Counted from the stretch's first letter, positions 24,540 through 33,833 are shown. The stretch is DNA of 64,000 nt from Bacteroidales bacterium (GCA_017619655.1 JAFZRV010000003.1:62001-126000), one strand, 5' to 3'. The notes: generated from the sequence alone by a model not told the origin. A program made the numbers and translations.

Positions 24540-25943
24540 ATGGCAACGAAGATCAAAAGTGTGTGGTTTTGTACGTCGTGCGGGAACGAGAGTGCAAAGT
24601 GGATGGGGCGCTGCCCTGCCTGTGGTGAATGGAATACGATGGTGGAGGAGCCCAAGGCGCCGAAAGCGGCGTCGGGCGCCGGCAGCGCGGCGTCGCGCTC
24701 ACGGGCCTATATCGACGCGTCCGACGCGAAACCGACCCGCCTGCGCGAGATCGACCTTTCGCACGACAACCGTTTTTCCGTCGGCATCGGCGAGCTCGAC
24801 CGGGTGCTGGGCGGCGGCATGGTCGAGGGCTCGATGATTCTCATCGGCGGCGAGCCCGGCATCGGCAAATCCACGCTTTCGTTGCAGATTCCGCTCTGTT
24901 GCAAGGACTTGAAGACGCTCTATGTCTCGGGCGAGGAAAGCCCGAAGCAGATCAAACTGCGGGCCGACCGTCTGGGCGGCAGCCACGACGACTGCTTCAT
25001 CCTCAGCGAGACCGTCCTGGAAAACATCCTGGAACAGGCCCGCGCCATCAAGCCCGCCCTGCTGATCGTAGACTCCATCCAGACCATCTACAGCGAGGCC
25101 CTCGACTCTTCGGCGGGCAGCGTGTCGCAGGTGCGCGAATGCGCCTCGGCGCTGCTGCGCTTCGCCAAGGAGACCGGAACGCCCGTCATCCTCATCGGCC
25201 ACATCACCAAGGACGGCACCATCGCCGGACCGAAGGTCCTCGAGCATATCGTCGACGTGGTGCTGCAGTTCGAGGGCGACACCAAAGGCTCTTACCGCAT
25301 CCTCCGCAGCATCAAGAACCGCTTCGGTTCAACCGACGAGCTGGCCGTCTTCGAGATGACAGGCGCGGGCCTGCGCGAGGTGCGCAACCCGTCGGAAATC
25401 CTGATCCCCATGCACCAGGACGACCTGTCGGGCATCGCCATCGCGGCCATGATGGACGGCACGCGGCCCTTCCTCATCGAGATCCAGGCGCTGGTCAGCA
25501 CCGCCGCCTACGGCACGCCGCAGCGCTCCGCCACGGGCTTCGACGGCCGCCGGCTCAACATGCTGCTCGCCGTGCTCGAGAAGCGCGCCGGCTTCAAGCT
25601 GGCCGCCAAGGATGTATTCCTCAACATCGCCGGCGGCCTCCGGGTCTCCGACCCGGCCTGCGACCTGGCCATCGTCGCCTCGATCCTTTCGTCGAACTTC
25701 GACCTGTTTATCTCGCCGAAGGTCTGCTTCGCCGCCGAGGTCGGCCTCAGCGGAGAGATCCGCCCCGTCAGCCAGGTGGAACGCCGCATCGCCGAAGCCG
25801 AAAAGCTCGGCTTCGAGCAGATCTACATTTCTTCCTTCAATAAGGAGTCCTCTTTCGCCAAGCGCAAGAAAGCGGCGGACGGCGGCATCACCGTCACCCC
25901 CGTCGCCGACATCGCGGCCCTCTGCCGGAAGTTGTTTCAGTAA
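24540..25943 (+). CDS. radA: DNA repair protein RadA
   Basis: A 467-residue RecA-like helicase that promotes branch migration in recombination. The N-terminal zinc finger is C11-x2-C14 ... C25-x2-C28 (CTSCGNESAKWMGRCPACGEW). The ATPase core has Walker A GGEPGIGKST at about 103-112 and the RadA-specific KNRFG motif (SIKNRFGST). A C-terminal Lon-protease-like domain follows (ALVSTAAYGTPQRSATGFDGRRLNMLLAVLEKRAGF). Length matches the family. It is a single gene divergent from malQ and convergent with prmC. Confidence 0.97.
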   Translation: MATKIKSVWFCTSCGNESAKWMGRCPACGEWNTMVEEPKAPKAASGAGSAASRSRAYIDASDAKPTRLREIDLSHDNRFSVGIGELDRVLGGGMVEGSMILIGGEPGIGKSTLSLQIPLCCKDLKTLYVSGEESPKQIKLRADRLGGSHDDCFILSETVLENILEQARAIKPALLIVDSIQTIYSEALDSSAGSVSQVRECASALLRFAKETGTPVILIGHITKDGTIAGPKVLEHIVDVVLQFEGDTKGSYRILRSIKNRFGSTDELAVFEMTGAGLREVRNPSEILIPMHQDDLSGIAIAAMMDGTRPFLIEIQALVSTAAYGTPQRSATGFDGRRLNMLLAVLEKRAGFKLAAKDVFLNIAGGLRVSDPACDLAIVASILSSNFDLFISPKVCFAAEVGLSGEIRPVSQVERRIAEAEKLGFEQIYISSFNKESSFAKRKKAADGGITVTPVADIAALCRKLFQ

Positions 25944-25989
25944 GCATGTGTGAGCCCGCGATGGCGTGACGCGAAGCGCGACGTAGAAA

Positions 25990-26826
25990 TCAGCGAATGA
26001 CAAACCGGTCGCGGCCGGTGATGTCGGGGGCGACGCGGCTGCCGGGGAAGAGGGCGGCGACGTCGGGACCGAGATTTTCGTTGATTTCCAGATAGATGCG
26101 GCCATCTGGACGCAAGAGGGCGTCGGCCCAGCGGGCGATGGCTTTGTAGAAACGAAGCGGGTCGTCGTCGGGGACGAAGAGCGCCTCGGCAGGTTCAAAG
26201 TCAACCACGTTGGGGCGCATCGCGGCGCGCTCGCGCTCGCAGATGTACGGTGGATTGGAGACGATGACGTCGAACTGCGGCAGTCCGGCAGGCGGCGCAG
26301 CGAGCACGTCGGCCGAAAAGAAAATGGGCTTGGCGCCACCCACCTTCACCCGCTGCTTGCAGGCATAGCGCAAGGCGGCATCCGAAAGATCGCAGCCATA
26401 GACCATCGCCTCGGGGAACTCCGCCGCCAGCGACCAGGCGATGCAGCCCGAACCGGTGCATAGGTCGAGGATATTGAACGGATCGTCCCCGATCTCCTGG
26501 CCCGACAGGTCGTCGATGATGCGCGAGACCAGTTCTTCGGTCTCCGGCCGCGGAATCAGGCAGCCCTCGCCCACCTTGAAGCGGTGGCCGCAGAACTCCG
26601 TGACGCCCAGCACATACTGCAGCGGCCGGCCCGTCTCCAACTCCGCCAATGCGGAGCGAAGCGGCGCCTCTTCCGCTACGTCCAGACCGGGATCGGAAAC
26701 ATACTTATAAGAAGGTATGTCCGTGTAATGCTCCAGCAGCCGAAAAGCCATGGATTTGGCCTCCGGCGCCGGATAGAGCGGCGCCAGCCGCTCGATGCAT
26801 TCAGTAATGAAATCACACAGGGTCAT
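25990..26826 (-). CDS. prmC: Release factor glutamine methyltransferase
   Basis: A 278-residue SAM-dependent methyltransferase that modifies the Gln of the GGQ motif in peptide-chain release factors. The N-terminal helical domain ends with PLQYVLGVTEFCGHRFKVGEGCLIPRPETEELV, a PrmC signature. The SAM site is ILDLCTGSGCIA, and the catalytic NPPY motif (VSNPPYI) is present. The true start is 26826, where ATGA overlaps the stop of ddl; a longer upstream frame lies inside ddl and is not coding. The two genes form an operon with PBP1A upstream. Confidence 0.95.
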   Translation of the reverse strand: MTLCDFITECIERLAPLYPAPEAKSMAFRLLEHYTDIPSYKYVSDPGLDVAEEAPLRSALAELETGRPLQYVLGVTEFCGHRFKVGEGCLIPRPETEELVSRIIDDLSGQEIGDDPFNILDLCTGSGCIAWSLAAEFPEAMVYGCDLSDAALRYACKQRVKVGGAKPIFFSADVLAAPPAGLPQFDVIVSNPPYICERERAAMRPNVVDFEPAEALFVPDDDPLRFYKAIARWADALLRPDGRIYLEINENLGPDVAALFPGSRVAPDITGRDRFVIR

Positions 26827-27800
26827 TCTTTCACAGAAGCGAGCGCCTCTTCGATCAGGCAGTCGAGAACGTCTTCCACCTTCATGCCCGCCTGGCGGAT
26901 CTGCGCCGGGACCAGCGACATCTTCGTCATGCCCGGAACCGGATTGATCTCCAGGAAGTAGACCTTGCCCGACTCCGTCATGATGTAGTCGCAGCGGATC
27001 AGGCCGCGGCAGCCGAAATGCTGGTAGATGCGGCGCGTCTGCTCGCGGACCACATGAGCCTGCTCCGGCGTGATCTGTGCCGGGCATACCTCGTCGCTCT
27101 TGCCCAGGTATTTCGCCTCGTAATCGAAATATTCATTGTGCGGGATGATCTCCGTCACCGGCAGCGGGATGATCTCCCCGTTCCGGTTGAAGACACCCTC
27201 CGTCAGCTCACGGCCGGGAATGAAACTCTCGATCAGCACGTCGTCGCTCTCCGAGAAAGCATTCGCCACGGCGGCCGCCAGGTCCTCCTGGCGCTTGACC
27301 TTGGTCACGCCGAAGGAACTGCCGCCGTCGTTCGGCTTCACGAACACCGGCAGGCCCAGCTTCTCCACGACCTCCTCCGGATCGAACGCCTCGCCGCGGT
27401 GCAGGAACAACTCGGGCGCCAGGGGAATGCCCAGGCCCTGCAGGCCCTTCTTGCATGCATGCTTGTCGAAGGTCAGGGCGGACACCCGCGAAGAGCAGGT
27501 CGTGAAAGGCACCTCGTGCTTCTCCAGTTCGGCCTGCAGGATGCCGTTCTCGCCCGGCGTGCCGTGGATCATGATCATGGCCACGTCGAAATGCTTCAGT
27601 TCCGAAGGGATGAACGGCTTGACCGGAACCGCCACGTCCTTCACCGAAGGGTCGCAGACGGACCACTGTCCGCCGCGCAGGAGCAGTTCCGTCACTTCGT
27701 AGCGCTGCGGGTCGAGGCAGCTGGCCACAAACTTGCCGCTGAGGACGGAGATGCCCCACTCAGAGGAGTCTCCGCCGTAAATCAATGCTATTTTTTTCAT
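26823..27800 (-). CDS. ddl: D-alanine--D-alanine ligase
   Basis: A 325-residue ATP-grasp ligase that makes the D-Ala-D-Ala dipeptide for peptidoglycan precursors in the cytoplasm. Visible motifs are IALIYGGDSSEWGISVLSG at the N-terminus, the HGTPGENG loop, the ATP-grasp segment LPVFVKPNDGGSSFGVTKV, and the metal-binding end FLEINPVPGMTKMSLVP. Length is normal. It lies 9 bp downstream of the PBP1A gene and overlaps prmC by 4 bp, coupling wall precursor synthesis to wall polymerisation in one operon. Confidence 0.96.
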   Translation of the reverse strand: MKKIALIYGGDSSEWGISVLSGKFVASCLDPQRYEVTELLLRGGQWSVCDPSVKDVAVPVKPFIPSELKHFDVAMIMIHGTPGENGILQAELEKHEVPFTTCSSRVSALTFDKHACKKGLQGLGIPLAPELFLHRGEAFDPEEVVEKLGLPVFVKPNDGGSSFGVTKVKRQEDLAAAVANAFSESDDVLIESFIPGRELTEGVFNRNGEIIPLPVTEIIPHNEYFDYEAKYLGKSDEVCPAQITPEQAHVVREQTRRIYQHFGCRGLIRCDYIMTESGKVYFLEINPVPGMTKMSLVPAQIRQAGMKVEDVLDCLIEEALASVKE

Positions 27801-27809
27801 ATGGGATTA

Positions 27810-30176
27810 TCAGTTGAAGTAGTCGTTGGAAGACGCCGTGCCGGCATCCGTCGTATCGTCGGCCGAACCGTCGCACAGCTGGCCGGCCGTCCAGCCCAGC
27901 GGCGCCACGAACACGTCTTCCGGCCCCATCGGGATGGACGGGTCCGCATAGACCTTCTGCATGAAGATGGCCCAGATCGGCAGCGCCATGTTGTTGCCGC
28001 CGCCGAGCGCCGTGCTCGTGAAGTGCACCTGGCGGTCTTCGGCGCCCACCCAGACACCCGTCGTCAGCTTCGGCGTGTAGCCGATGAACCAGCCGTCGGA
28101 GTTGTCGTTGGTGGTGCCGGTCTTGCCCGCGATGTCGCCCTGGATGTTGTAGCGCCAGCGGATGCGGCCTGCCGTACCGTCGTTGACCACGCCCTGCATC
28201 ATGTTGATCATCTTGTAGGCCGTGACCTCGCTGATGGCCTCGCGCTTGCGCGTCGAGAACGTGGCCAGCACGTTGCCCGCATTGTCTTCGATGCGGGTGA
28301 CGAACATCGGATAGCAGTACACGCCGCGGCCCGGGTAGGTGTTGTAGGCCGCCACCATCTCCATGACGGAGAGGTCGCAGGAACCCACGCAGAGCGAAAC
28401 CACGGGATCGAGGTAGCTGCTGATGCCCATCTTGCGGCAGAGGTCCACCAGCGCGAAGGGCCCGAACTGCTTCATCAGGTAGGCCGAGATGTTGTTGCGG
28501 CTGTTGGTCAGGCCCCACTTGAGGGTCACGATGCGGTCGTCCACCTCGCTCTTCGGCGCCCAGTCGGTGCCGTTGACGTCGATGGTATAGGTCGTATTGG
28601 CCACCTTGTCGCAAGGCGTGTAGCCTTCCTGCATGGCCAGGGTGTAGAGGAAGGGCTTGAAGGTCGAACCGACCTGGCGCTTGCCCTGCCCCACGTTGTC
28701 GTATTTGAAATAATGGTAGTCCGGACCGCCGACATACGCCATCACGCTGCCGGTGTTCGGCTCGATGGCCACCAGCGCCGCCCGGAGGAACGACTTGTAG
28801 TAGCGGATGGAATCGTTGGGCGTCATGACGGTGTCGATGTAGCCTTTCTGGTTCCAGGCGAAGACCCGCATGGACGCCGGCTCTTCGAAAGCCTTGGCGA
28901 TGTCGGCGTCGGAGTAGCCCGCTTCCTTCATTTCACGGTAGCGGTCGCTCCAGCGGCGTCCGTTGCGCATCAGGCGGTCGACGTCTTCCTTCGACACGTC
29001 GTTCGAGAAGGGGAAGTGGGTGCGGTACTTCAGCTCGTTGTTGAGCGTTTTCTGTAGCTCTTTGCCCAGGTGCTGCGCCACGGCCTGCTCGGCGTATTTC
29101 TGCATGCGCGAATCCAACGTGGTGTAGATGCGCAGGCCGTCGCGGTCGAGGTCGTACTGCGTGCCGTCGGGCTTGCGGTTCTTGTTGAGCCAGCCGTAGA
29201 GCGGATTATCCTGCCAGGCCAGGGAGTCGGCGCGGTAATCCTCCACCTGCGTGTAGGAGGAGCGCTTGGGCTCGGTGGCGTTCATGAAGCGGCGGAGCAT
29301 GTCGCGGAAGTAGGGCCCGTAACCGGAGTTGTGGTCCTGCTGGCGGTAGGTCACCACGATAGGAATCTGCACGATGGAATCGAGGTCGTGCTTCGAGAGA
29401 TAGTCATATTTCTCCATCTGCCGGAGCACGTGGTTGCGGCGGGAGAGGGACTGTTCGGGATTGATGGCGGGATTGTAGCGCGTGGGCTTGTTGACCATGC
29501 CCACCAGGCAGGCGCCCTCCTCGACCGTCAGGTCGCAGGGATCCTTGGCGAAGAAGGTGTTGGATGCCGCCTTGATGCCATAGGCGTTGCCGCCGAAGAA
29601 GATCTGGTTGAGATACATGGTCACGATCTCGTTCTTCGTGTAGTTGCGCTCGATCTTGACGGCGGTGATCCACTCCTTCAGCTTGATGCCGATCATCTTG
29701 AGCTGACGGCCGCCGGGAATCTTGCTGCTCACGTCCTGACGCGGATAGAGAGTCTTGGCCAGCTGCTGGGTGATGGTGCTGCCGCCGCCCTGCGACGAGT
29801 CGCCCAGGAGCAGGGTCTTGACGGCGACGCGGCCCAGGCCGCGGAAGTCGATGCCCGAATGGCGGTAGAAACGCGCGTCCTCGGTGGCGACGGCCGCGTC
29901 GATGAGGTGGCGCGGGATCTCGTCGTAGCTCACGTAGGAGCGGTTTTCAATATGATAGGTATTGAGGACCTTGCCGTCTTCGGAAATCAGGAGCGTGGCC
30001 AGGTTGCTGTCCGGATTCTCGATCTGTTCAAAGGACGGGATCTTGGCGAAGAGCGCCACCAGCAGCAGTGCGACGAGCAGGCTGACGATCGGAATGGCGA
30101 TCAGGATCCAGAACCACTTGGTTATTTTTTTCTGCAGGGAAGCATCCATTTTTTTAACTTCGTTAAAGCCTGCCAT
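27810..30176 (-). CDS. Bifunctional penicillin-binding protein 1A
   Basis: A class A PBP of 788 residues that polymerises and cross-links peptidoglycan in the periplasm. A single N-terminal membrane anchor lies at about 20-45. The GT51 transglycosylase domain shows ATEDARFYRHSGID and GGGSTITQQLAKTLYP. The transpeptidase domain has SxxK in VGSTFKPFLYTLAM and the KTGTTND motif. The start at 30176 is the first ATG after the promoter; an ATG at 30149 would remove nine residues and cannot be excluded. It heads the PBP1A-ddl-prmC operon and is divergent from topA. Confidence 0.94.
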   Translation of the reverse strand: MAGFNEVKKMDASLQKKITKWFWILIAIPIVSLLVALLLVALFAKIPSFEQIENPDSNLATLLISEDGKVLNTYHIENRSYVSYDEIPRHLIDAAVATEDARFYRHSGIDFRGLGRVAVKTLLLGDSSQGGGSTITQQLAKTLYPRQDVSSKIPGGRQLKMIGIKLKEWITAVKIERNYTKNEIVTMYLNQIFFGGNAYGIKAASNTFFAKDPCDLTVEEGACLVGMVNKPTRYNPAINPEQSLSRRNHVLRQMEKYDYLSKHDLDSIVQIPIVVTYRQQDHNSGYGPYFRDMLRRFMNATEPKRSSYTQVEDYRADSLAWQDNPLYGWLNKNRKPDGTQYDLDRDGLRIYTTLDSRMQKYAEQAVAQHLGKELQKTLNNELKYRTHFPFSNDVSKEDVDRLMRNGRRWSDRYREMKEAGYSDADIAKAFEEPASMRVFAWNQKGYIDTVMTPNDSIRYYKSFLRAALVAIEPNTGSVMAYVGGPDYHYFKYDNVGQGKRQVGSTFKPFLYTLAMQEGYTPCDKVANTTYTIDVNGTDWAPKSEVDDRIVTLKWGLTNSRNNISAYLMKQFGPFALVDLCRKMGISSYLDPVVSLCVGSCDLSVMEMVAAYNTYPGRGVYCYPMFVTRIEDNAGNVLATFSTRKREAISEVTAYKMINMMQGVVNDGTAGRIRWRYNIQGDIAGKTGTTNDNSDGWFIGYTPKLTTGVWVGAEDRQVHFTSTALGGGNNMALPIWAIFMQKVYADPSIPMGPEDVFVAPLGWTAGQLCDGSADDTTDAGTASSNDYFN

Positions 30177-30193
30177 GTGCTTCAACAATCGTG

Positions 30194-30201
30194 CAAATTT
30201 A
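30194..30201 (-). promoter_or_regulatory. -7 promoter box of the PBP1A-ddl-prmC operon
   Basis: On the minus strand this reads TAAATTTG, a consensus -7 box, ending 17 bp before the ATG at 30176. It supports that start or the ATG at 30149. Confidence 0.6.
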
Positions 30202-30211
30202 GGAAAAAAGA

Positions 30212-30244
30212 TTTGGAAAGTTCGCGCGATTATCCGTTACTTTG
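30212..30244 (+). promoter_or_regulatory. Promoter of topA
   Basis: TTTG at 30212-30215 and TTACTTTG at 30237-30244 (one mismatch to TAnnTTTG) are 21 bp apart, a normal -33/-7 spacing. The ATG follows 16 bp later. Confidence 0.5.
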
Positions 30245-30260
30245 CACTCCCAAAACAAAA

Positions 30261-32549
30261 ATGAACGAGATGGGTGAGAATTTAGTCATTGTGGAGTCTC
30301 CGGCCAAGGCCAAGACGATTGAGAAGTTCCTCGGGAAAGGTTACACGGTCAAATCCAGCTTCGGACACATCCGGGATCTGAAGAAAAACGGACTGGGCAT
30401 CGACATCGAAAACGGTTTCATGCCCCAGTACGAGGTTTCTTCCGACAAGAAGAAAACGGTGTCCGAACTGAGTGCCGCCGCAGGCAAGGCGGACATGATC
30501 TGGCTGGCTTCCGATGAAGACCGCGAAGGAGAGGCCATCGCCTGGCACCTCGCCGAAACCCTCGGCCTGCCAGTCGAAAAGACCCGCCGCATCGTTTTCC
30601 ACGAGATCACCAAACCGGCCATCCTCGAAGCCATCGAGAACCCGCGCGACATCGACATGAACCTGGTCAAGGCCCAGCAGGCCCGCCGCGTGCTCGACCG
30701 CCTCGTCGGTTTCGAACTCTCCCCCATCCTCTGGAAGAAAATCCAGCCGAAGCTCTCGGCCGGCCGCGTCCAGTCGGTGGCCCTGAAGCTCATCGTCGAC
30801 CGCGAGCGTGAGATCGCCGCCTTCGACAGCAAGCCTTTCTTCCGCGTGGAGGGCACCTTCGTGCCCGAAGGCTCCCAGAAGGCCATCCACGCCACCCTCG
30901 ACCGCCGCTTCGACACCGAGGAGCAGGCCCGCGCGTTCCTCGAACGCTGCAAAGGCGCCAGCTTCCAGATCGATACCATAGATAAGAAAGAGGCGCACCG
31001 TTCCCCGGCGCCGCCGTTCACCACCTCCACCCTGCAGCAGGAAGCCGCCCGCAAGCTCGGGTTCTCCGTCAGCCAGACCATGTCGATCGCCCAGCGCCTC
31101 TACGAGGCCGGTCTGATCACCTACATGCGTACCGACTCCATGAACCTTTCCTCGCTGGCCATCGGCACCACGAAAGAGACCGTCACCCGGCTCTACGGCG
31201 CCGAGTATTCCAAGACGCGCAACTACCACACCCGCGTCAAGGGTGCGCAGGAGGCCCACGAAGCCATCCGCCCGACCTATGTGAGCAACCTCGACATCGA
31301 AGGCACCGCCACGGAGAAAAAGCTCTACAACCTCATCTGGAAACGTACCGTCGCCTGCCAGATGGCCGACGCCCGCGTCGAGAAGACCGACGTGTCCATC
31401 CGCGGCGACCGCTTCGAAGAGCGCTTCCTGGCCTCCGGCGAGCAGATCCTGTTCGACGGTTTCCTGAAAGTGTATATCGAAGGACGCGACGACGAGGAGG
31501 AAGAAGTGCAGGCCGTGCTGCCGCGCCTCGAAAAGAACCAGGCTCTCCGCTGCGACGGCATCACCGCCCAGGAGAAATACACGCCCCATCCGCCCCGCTA
31601 CAGCGAGGCCAGCCTCGTCAAGAAGCTGGAGGAACTCGGCATCGGCCGTCCGTCCACCTACGCCTCGACCGTGAGCACCATCACCACCCGCGGCTATATC
31701 ATCAAAGGCGACAAGCCCGGCACCGAGCGCGACCTGGCCGTCCTGACGCTCAAGGACGGTGTCATCACCCACAGCTTCAAGCGCGAGATGATCGGCGCCG
31801 AGAAGAAGAAGCTCCTGCCCGAGAACATCGGCATGGTGGTGACCGACTTTCTGGCCGCCAACTTCGCCGACATCCTCAACTACGGCTTCACCGCCAAGGT
31901 GGAAGAGTCGTTCGACAAAGTGGCCAAGGGCCGGCTCTCGTGGGACAAGGTCATCAGCGATTTCTACGGTCCGTTCCACCAGGAAGTGGAAGGCAGTCTC
32001 CAGGACCGCGAGCATACGCATGCGGAACGCTTCATCGGCAACGATCCCGTCAGCGGCAAGCCCATCACGGCCCGTATCGGGCGCTTCGGCCCGCTGCTCC
32101 AGAAAGGCGCCAACGACGATCCCGACAAACAGTTCGTCAGCCTGAAGAAAGGCCAGCTCATCGAGTCGGTCACCCTGGAAGACGCCCTGCAGCTCTTCGC
32201 CCTGCCGCGTGTCGTAGGCCACTACGGCGACGCCGAGATCACGACCGCCATCGGCCGCTTCGGACCCTACGTCAAATACAACGGCAAATTCGTTTCGCTC
32301 GCCAAGGGCCAGGATCCCTACACGATCACCGAAGAGCAGGCCATCGCCCTGATCGAAGGCAAGAAGGTGCAGGAAGAGAAGAAAGTGATCGCCGAATTCC
32401 CCGCATCGGGCATCCAGATTCTCAACGGACGCTACGGCCCGTATCTCAAACAGGGAAAAGAAAACTATAAGATTCCCAAGCGGACCGACCCTGCCACGCT
32501 GACGGAAGCGGATTGCCAGGCCCTGATCGCCAAGTCCCGCAAGAAGTAG
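30261..32549 (+). CDS. topA: DNA topoisomerase I (type IA)
   Basis: A 762-residue topoisomerase that relaxes negative supercoils. The Toprim domain has VESPAKAKTIEKFLG and the acidic triad motif ASDEDREGEAIAWH. The catalytic tyrosine is Tyr288 in ITYMRTDSMNLS. The C-terminal part (residues about 590-762) carries repeated GRFGPLLQKG, GRFGPYVKYNGKF and GRYGPYLKQGKENY units, the Toprim C-terminal repeat seen in place of zinc ribbons in many Bacteroidota. The start at 30261 gives MNEMGEN; a second ATG at 30270 is possible. It is monocistronic by spacing, with only a weak hairpin (32552-32566) after it. Confidence 0.97.
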   Translation: MNEMGENLVIVESPAKAKTIEKFLGKGYTVKSSFGHIRDLKKNGLGIDIENGFMPQYEVSSDKKKTVSELSAAAGKADMIWLASDEDREGEAIAWHLAETLGLPVEKTRRIVFHEITKPAILEAIENPRDIDMNLVKAQQARRVLDRLVGFELSPILWKKIQPKLSAGRVQSVALKLIVDREREIAAFDSKPFFRVEGTFVPEGSQKAIHATLDRRFDTEEQARAFLERCKGASFQIDTIDKKEAHRSPAPPFTTSTLQQEAARKLGFSVSQTMSIAQRLYEAGLITYMRTDSMNLSSLAIGTTKETVTRLYGAEYSKTRNYHTRVKGAQEAHEAIRPTYVSNLDIEGTATEKKLYNLIWKRTVACQMADARVEKTDVSIRGDRFEERFLASGEQILFDGFLKVYIEGRDDEEEEVQAVLPRLEKNQALRCDGITAQEKYTPHPPRYSEASLVKKLEELGIGRPSTYASTVSTITTRGYIIKGDKPGTERDLAVLTLKDGVITHSFKREMIGAEKKKLLPENIGMVVTDFLAANFADILNYGFTAKVEESFDKVAKGRLSWDKVISDFYGPFHQEVEGSLQDREHTHAERFIGNDPVSGKPITARIGRFGPLLQKGANDDPDKQFVSLKKGQLIESVTLEDALQLFALPRVVGHYGDAEITTAIGRFGPYVKYNGKFVSLAKGQDPYTITEEQAIALIEGKKVQEEKKVIAEFPASGIQILNGRYGPYLKQGKENYKIPKRTDPATLTEADCQALIAKSRKK

Positions 32550-32597
32550 TGCTTACAGTTTGTAAGTTTACTTTCAATTTTTCACGTTTTTTCTTGT

Positions 32598-32627
32598 CTG
32601 CAAGAATATAAATTCCTATTTTTGCAG
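32598..32627. promoter_or_regulatory. Lrp-type gene promoter with a spanning inverted repeat
   Basis: The -7 box TATTTTTG (32617-32624) ends 8 bp before the ATG at 32633. CTGCAA (32598-32603) and TTGCAG (32622-32627) form 6-bp arms across the -33 to -7 region, a plausible autoregulatory site for an Lrp-type protein. The short arms make this tentative. Confidence 0.45.
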
Positions 32628-32632
32628 GCGTT

Positions 32633-33148
32633 ATGTCTAAGATCGATTTTCAAGTAGACGAGATCGACCAGAAGATTCTGGCCTTTCTTGTCAAGAATGC
32701 CAGGATGCCGTTCCTGGAAATCGCCCGTGAGTGCGGCGTATCTGGCGCTGCCATCCACCAGCGCGTGAAAAAGATGGAAAACGCCGGTGTGATAACCGGT
32801 TCCCGTCTGCTCGTCAAACCCGAGGCGCTCGGCCTCAACGTCTGTGTCTTCATCTGCGTCTCGCTGGCGGAAGCCAACGCCTACCCCAAGGTGATCGAAG
32901 CGCTCCGGAAGATTCCCGAGGTCGTTGAGTGTCATTTCGTAACCGGTCAGCACTCGCTGCTCCTGAAGCTCTACTGCTTTGACCAGGACCACCTGATGAA
33001 AATCCTGATCGACACCATCCAGAACATTCCGGGCATCGGCAGGACCGAGACGCTGGTCTCGCTCGACCAGGCCATCGAACGGCAGGTTTGGGTGAAGGAC
33101 TACGACTACGTCAAGGCTCCGGCACAACCGGTGCAAAAGAAGAAATAG
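32633..33148 (+). CDS. Lrp/AsnC-family transcriptional regulator
   Basis: A 171-residue feast/famine regulator. The N-terminal helix-turn-helix (IDQKILAFLVKNARMPFLEIARECGVSGAAIHQRVKKMENAGVI, about 10-55) is followed by the RAM/ligand-binding domain (VCVFICVSLAEANAYPKVIEALRKIPEVVECHFVTGQHSLLLKLYC). Such proteins bind DNA as octamers or dimers of dimers and respond to amino acids. The C-terminus is extended with a Lys-rich tail (PVQKKK). It overlaps the convergent ispD gene by 38 bp. Its targets are not evident here. Confidence 0.93.
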   Translation: MSKIDFQVDEIDQKILAFLVKNARMPFLEIARECGVSGAAIHQRVKKMENAGVITGSRLLVKPEALGLNVCVFICVSLAEANAYPKVIEALRKIPEVVECHFVTGQHSLLLKLYCFDQDHLMKILIDTIQNIPGIGRTETLVSLDQAIERQVWVKDYDYVKAPAQPVQKKK

Positions 33149-33806
33149 ACAGCAGCGCCGCTGCATAATCCATATCGTCCGGCGTCGTGATTTTCAGATT
33201 GATGCGATCGCCGGACACGATGTGCACCTTTCCGCCTGCGGCCTCGAACACCGAAGCGTCGTCGGTGAAGGCCGGCGAGAAAGGCTGCCGATAAGCCTCC
33301 TTCAAGGAACGGACATCGAAAAGCTGTGGCGTCTGCACCAGCACCAGTCCGTCGCGGCTGACGGGCGCGGATTCCTCCCCGTCCATACGCCGCACCGATT
33401 CCACCACGGGAACGGCCGGGATCACGGCCGGATAGTTTTCCACCGCATCATACAAGCGTTGCAGCAGGCCGGCCGAGAGGAGCGGCCGCACGCCGTCGTG
33501 AATGGCGACCACGCCGTCTCCGGTCACGTACTGCAGGGCGTTCTGCACCGAGTGGAAGCGGGTGATGCCGCCCGCCACCATCGTGTAGCGCTCCAGGAAG
33601 CCGCTCTTCCGGCAGTAATCGCGCCACCATCCCTTCTGCGCTTCGGGCAGCACGAGGATGATGTCGACCTTCGGATCGAAGGCCTGAAATCGCTCGATAG
33701 TGTGCCGCAGAATGGGTTTTCCGCCGATTTCCAGGAACTGTTTCGGCCGGTCGGCACCCATCCGCACACCCTGTCCGCCAGCCACGATGACCGCATATCG
33801 CTTCAT
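33111..33806 (-). CDS. ispD: 2-C-methyl-D-erythritol 4-phosphate cytidylyltransferase
   Basis: A 231-residue nucleotidyltransferase of the MEP isoprenoid pathway that joins MEP to CTP. The N-terminal CTP-binding motif VIVAGGQGVRMGADRPKQFLEIGGKPIL is clear, as are VAIHDGVRPLL and the later TPQLFD and TDDASVFE. Length is normal for IspD. Its last 12 codons overlap the 3' end of the Lrp-type gene on the opposite strand (33111-33148), which is unusual for two conserved genes. Its promoter has the -7 box TACTTTTG (33841 to 33834, minus strand). It is divergent from mreB. Confidence 0.95.
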   Translation of the reverse strand: MKRYAVIVAGGQGVRMGADRPKQFLEIGGKPILRHTIERFQAFDPKVDIILVLPEAQKGWWRDYCRKSGFLERYTMVAGGITRFHSVQNALQYVTGDGVVAIHDGVRPLLSAGLLQRLYDAVENYPAVIPAVPVVESVRRMDGEESAPVSRDGLVLVQTPQLFDVRSLKEAYRQPFSPAFTDDASVFEAAGGKVHIVSGDRINLKITTPDDMDYAAALLSISSFAPVVPEP

Positions 33807-33833
33807 GTGTATAACTAGTTAAAATTTGCTATA

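Noticed and set aside
24356..24655. N-terminal extension of malQ by 100 codons.
   Set aside because: The extension crosses the 22-bp inverted repeat and the radA promoter and start. CBM20 begins directly at the ATG at 24355.
25944..25989. A terminator between radA and prmC.
   Set aside because: Only short GC-rich self-complementary pieces are present with no T tract, so I do not call one.
26827..27087. N-terminal extension of prmC by 87 codons.
   Set aside because: It lies inside ddl in another frame, is rich in Gly, Pro and Arg, and lacks similarity to PrmC. The ATGA overlap at 26823-26826 is the natural start.
29070..30260. N-terminal extension of topA by nearly 400 codons.
   Set aside because: It is antisense to the PBP1A gene. 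The Toprim domain starts directly after the ATG at 30261.
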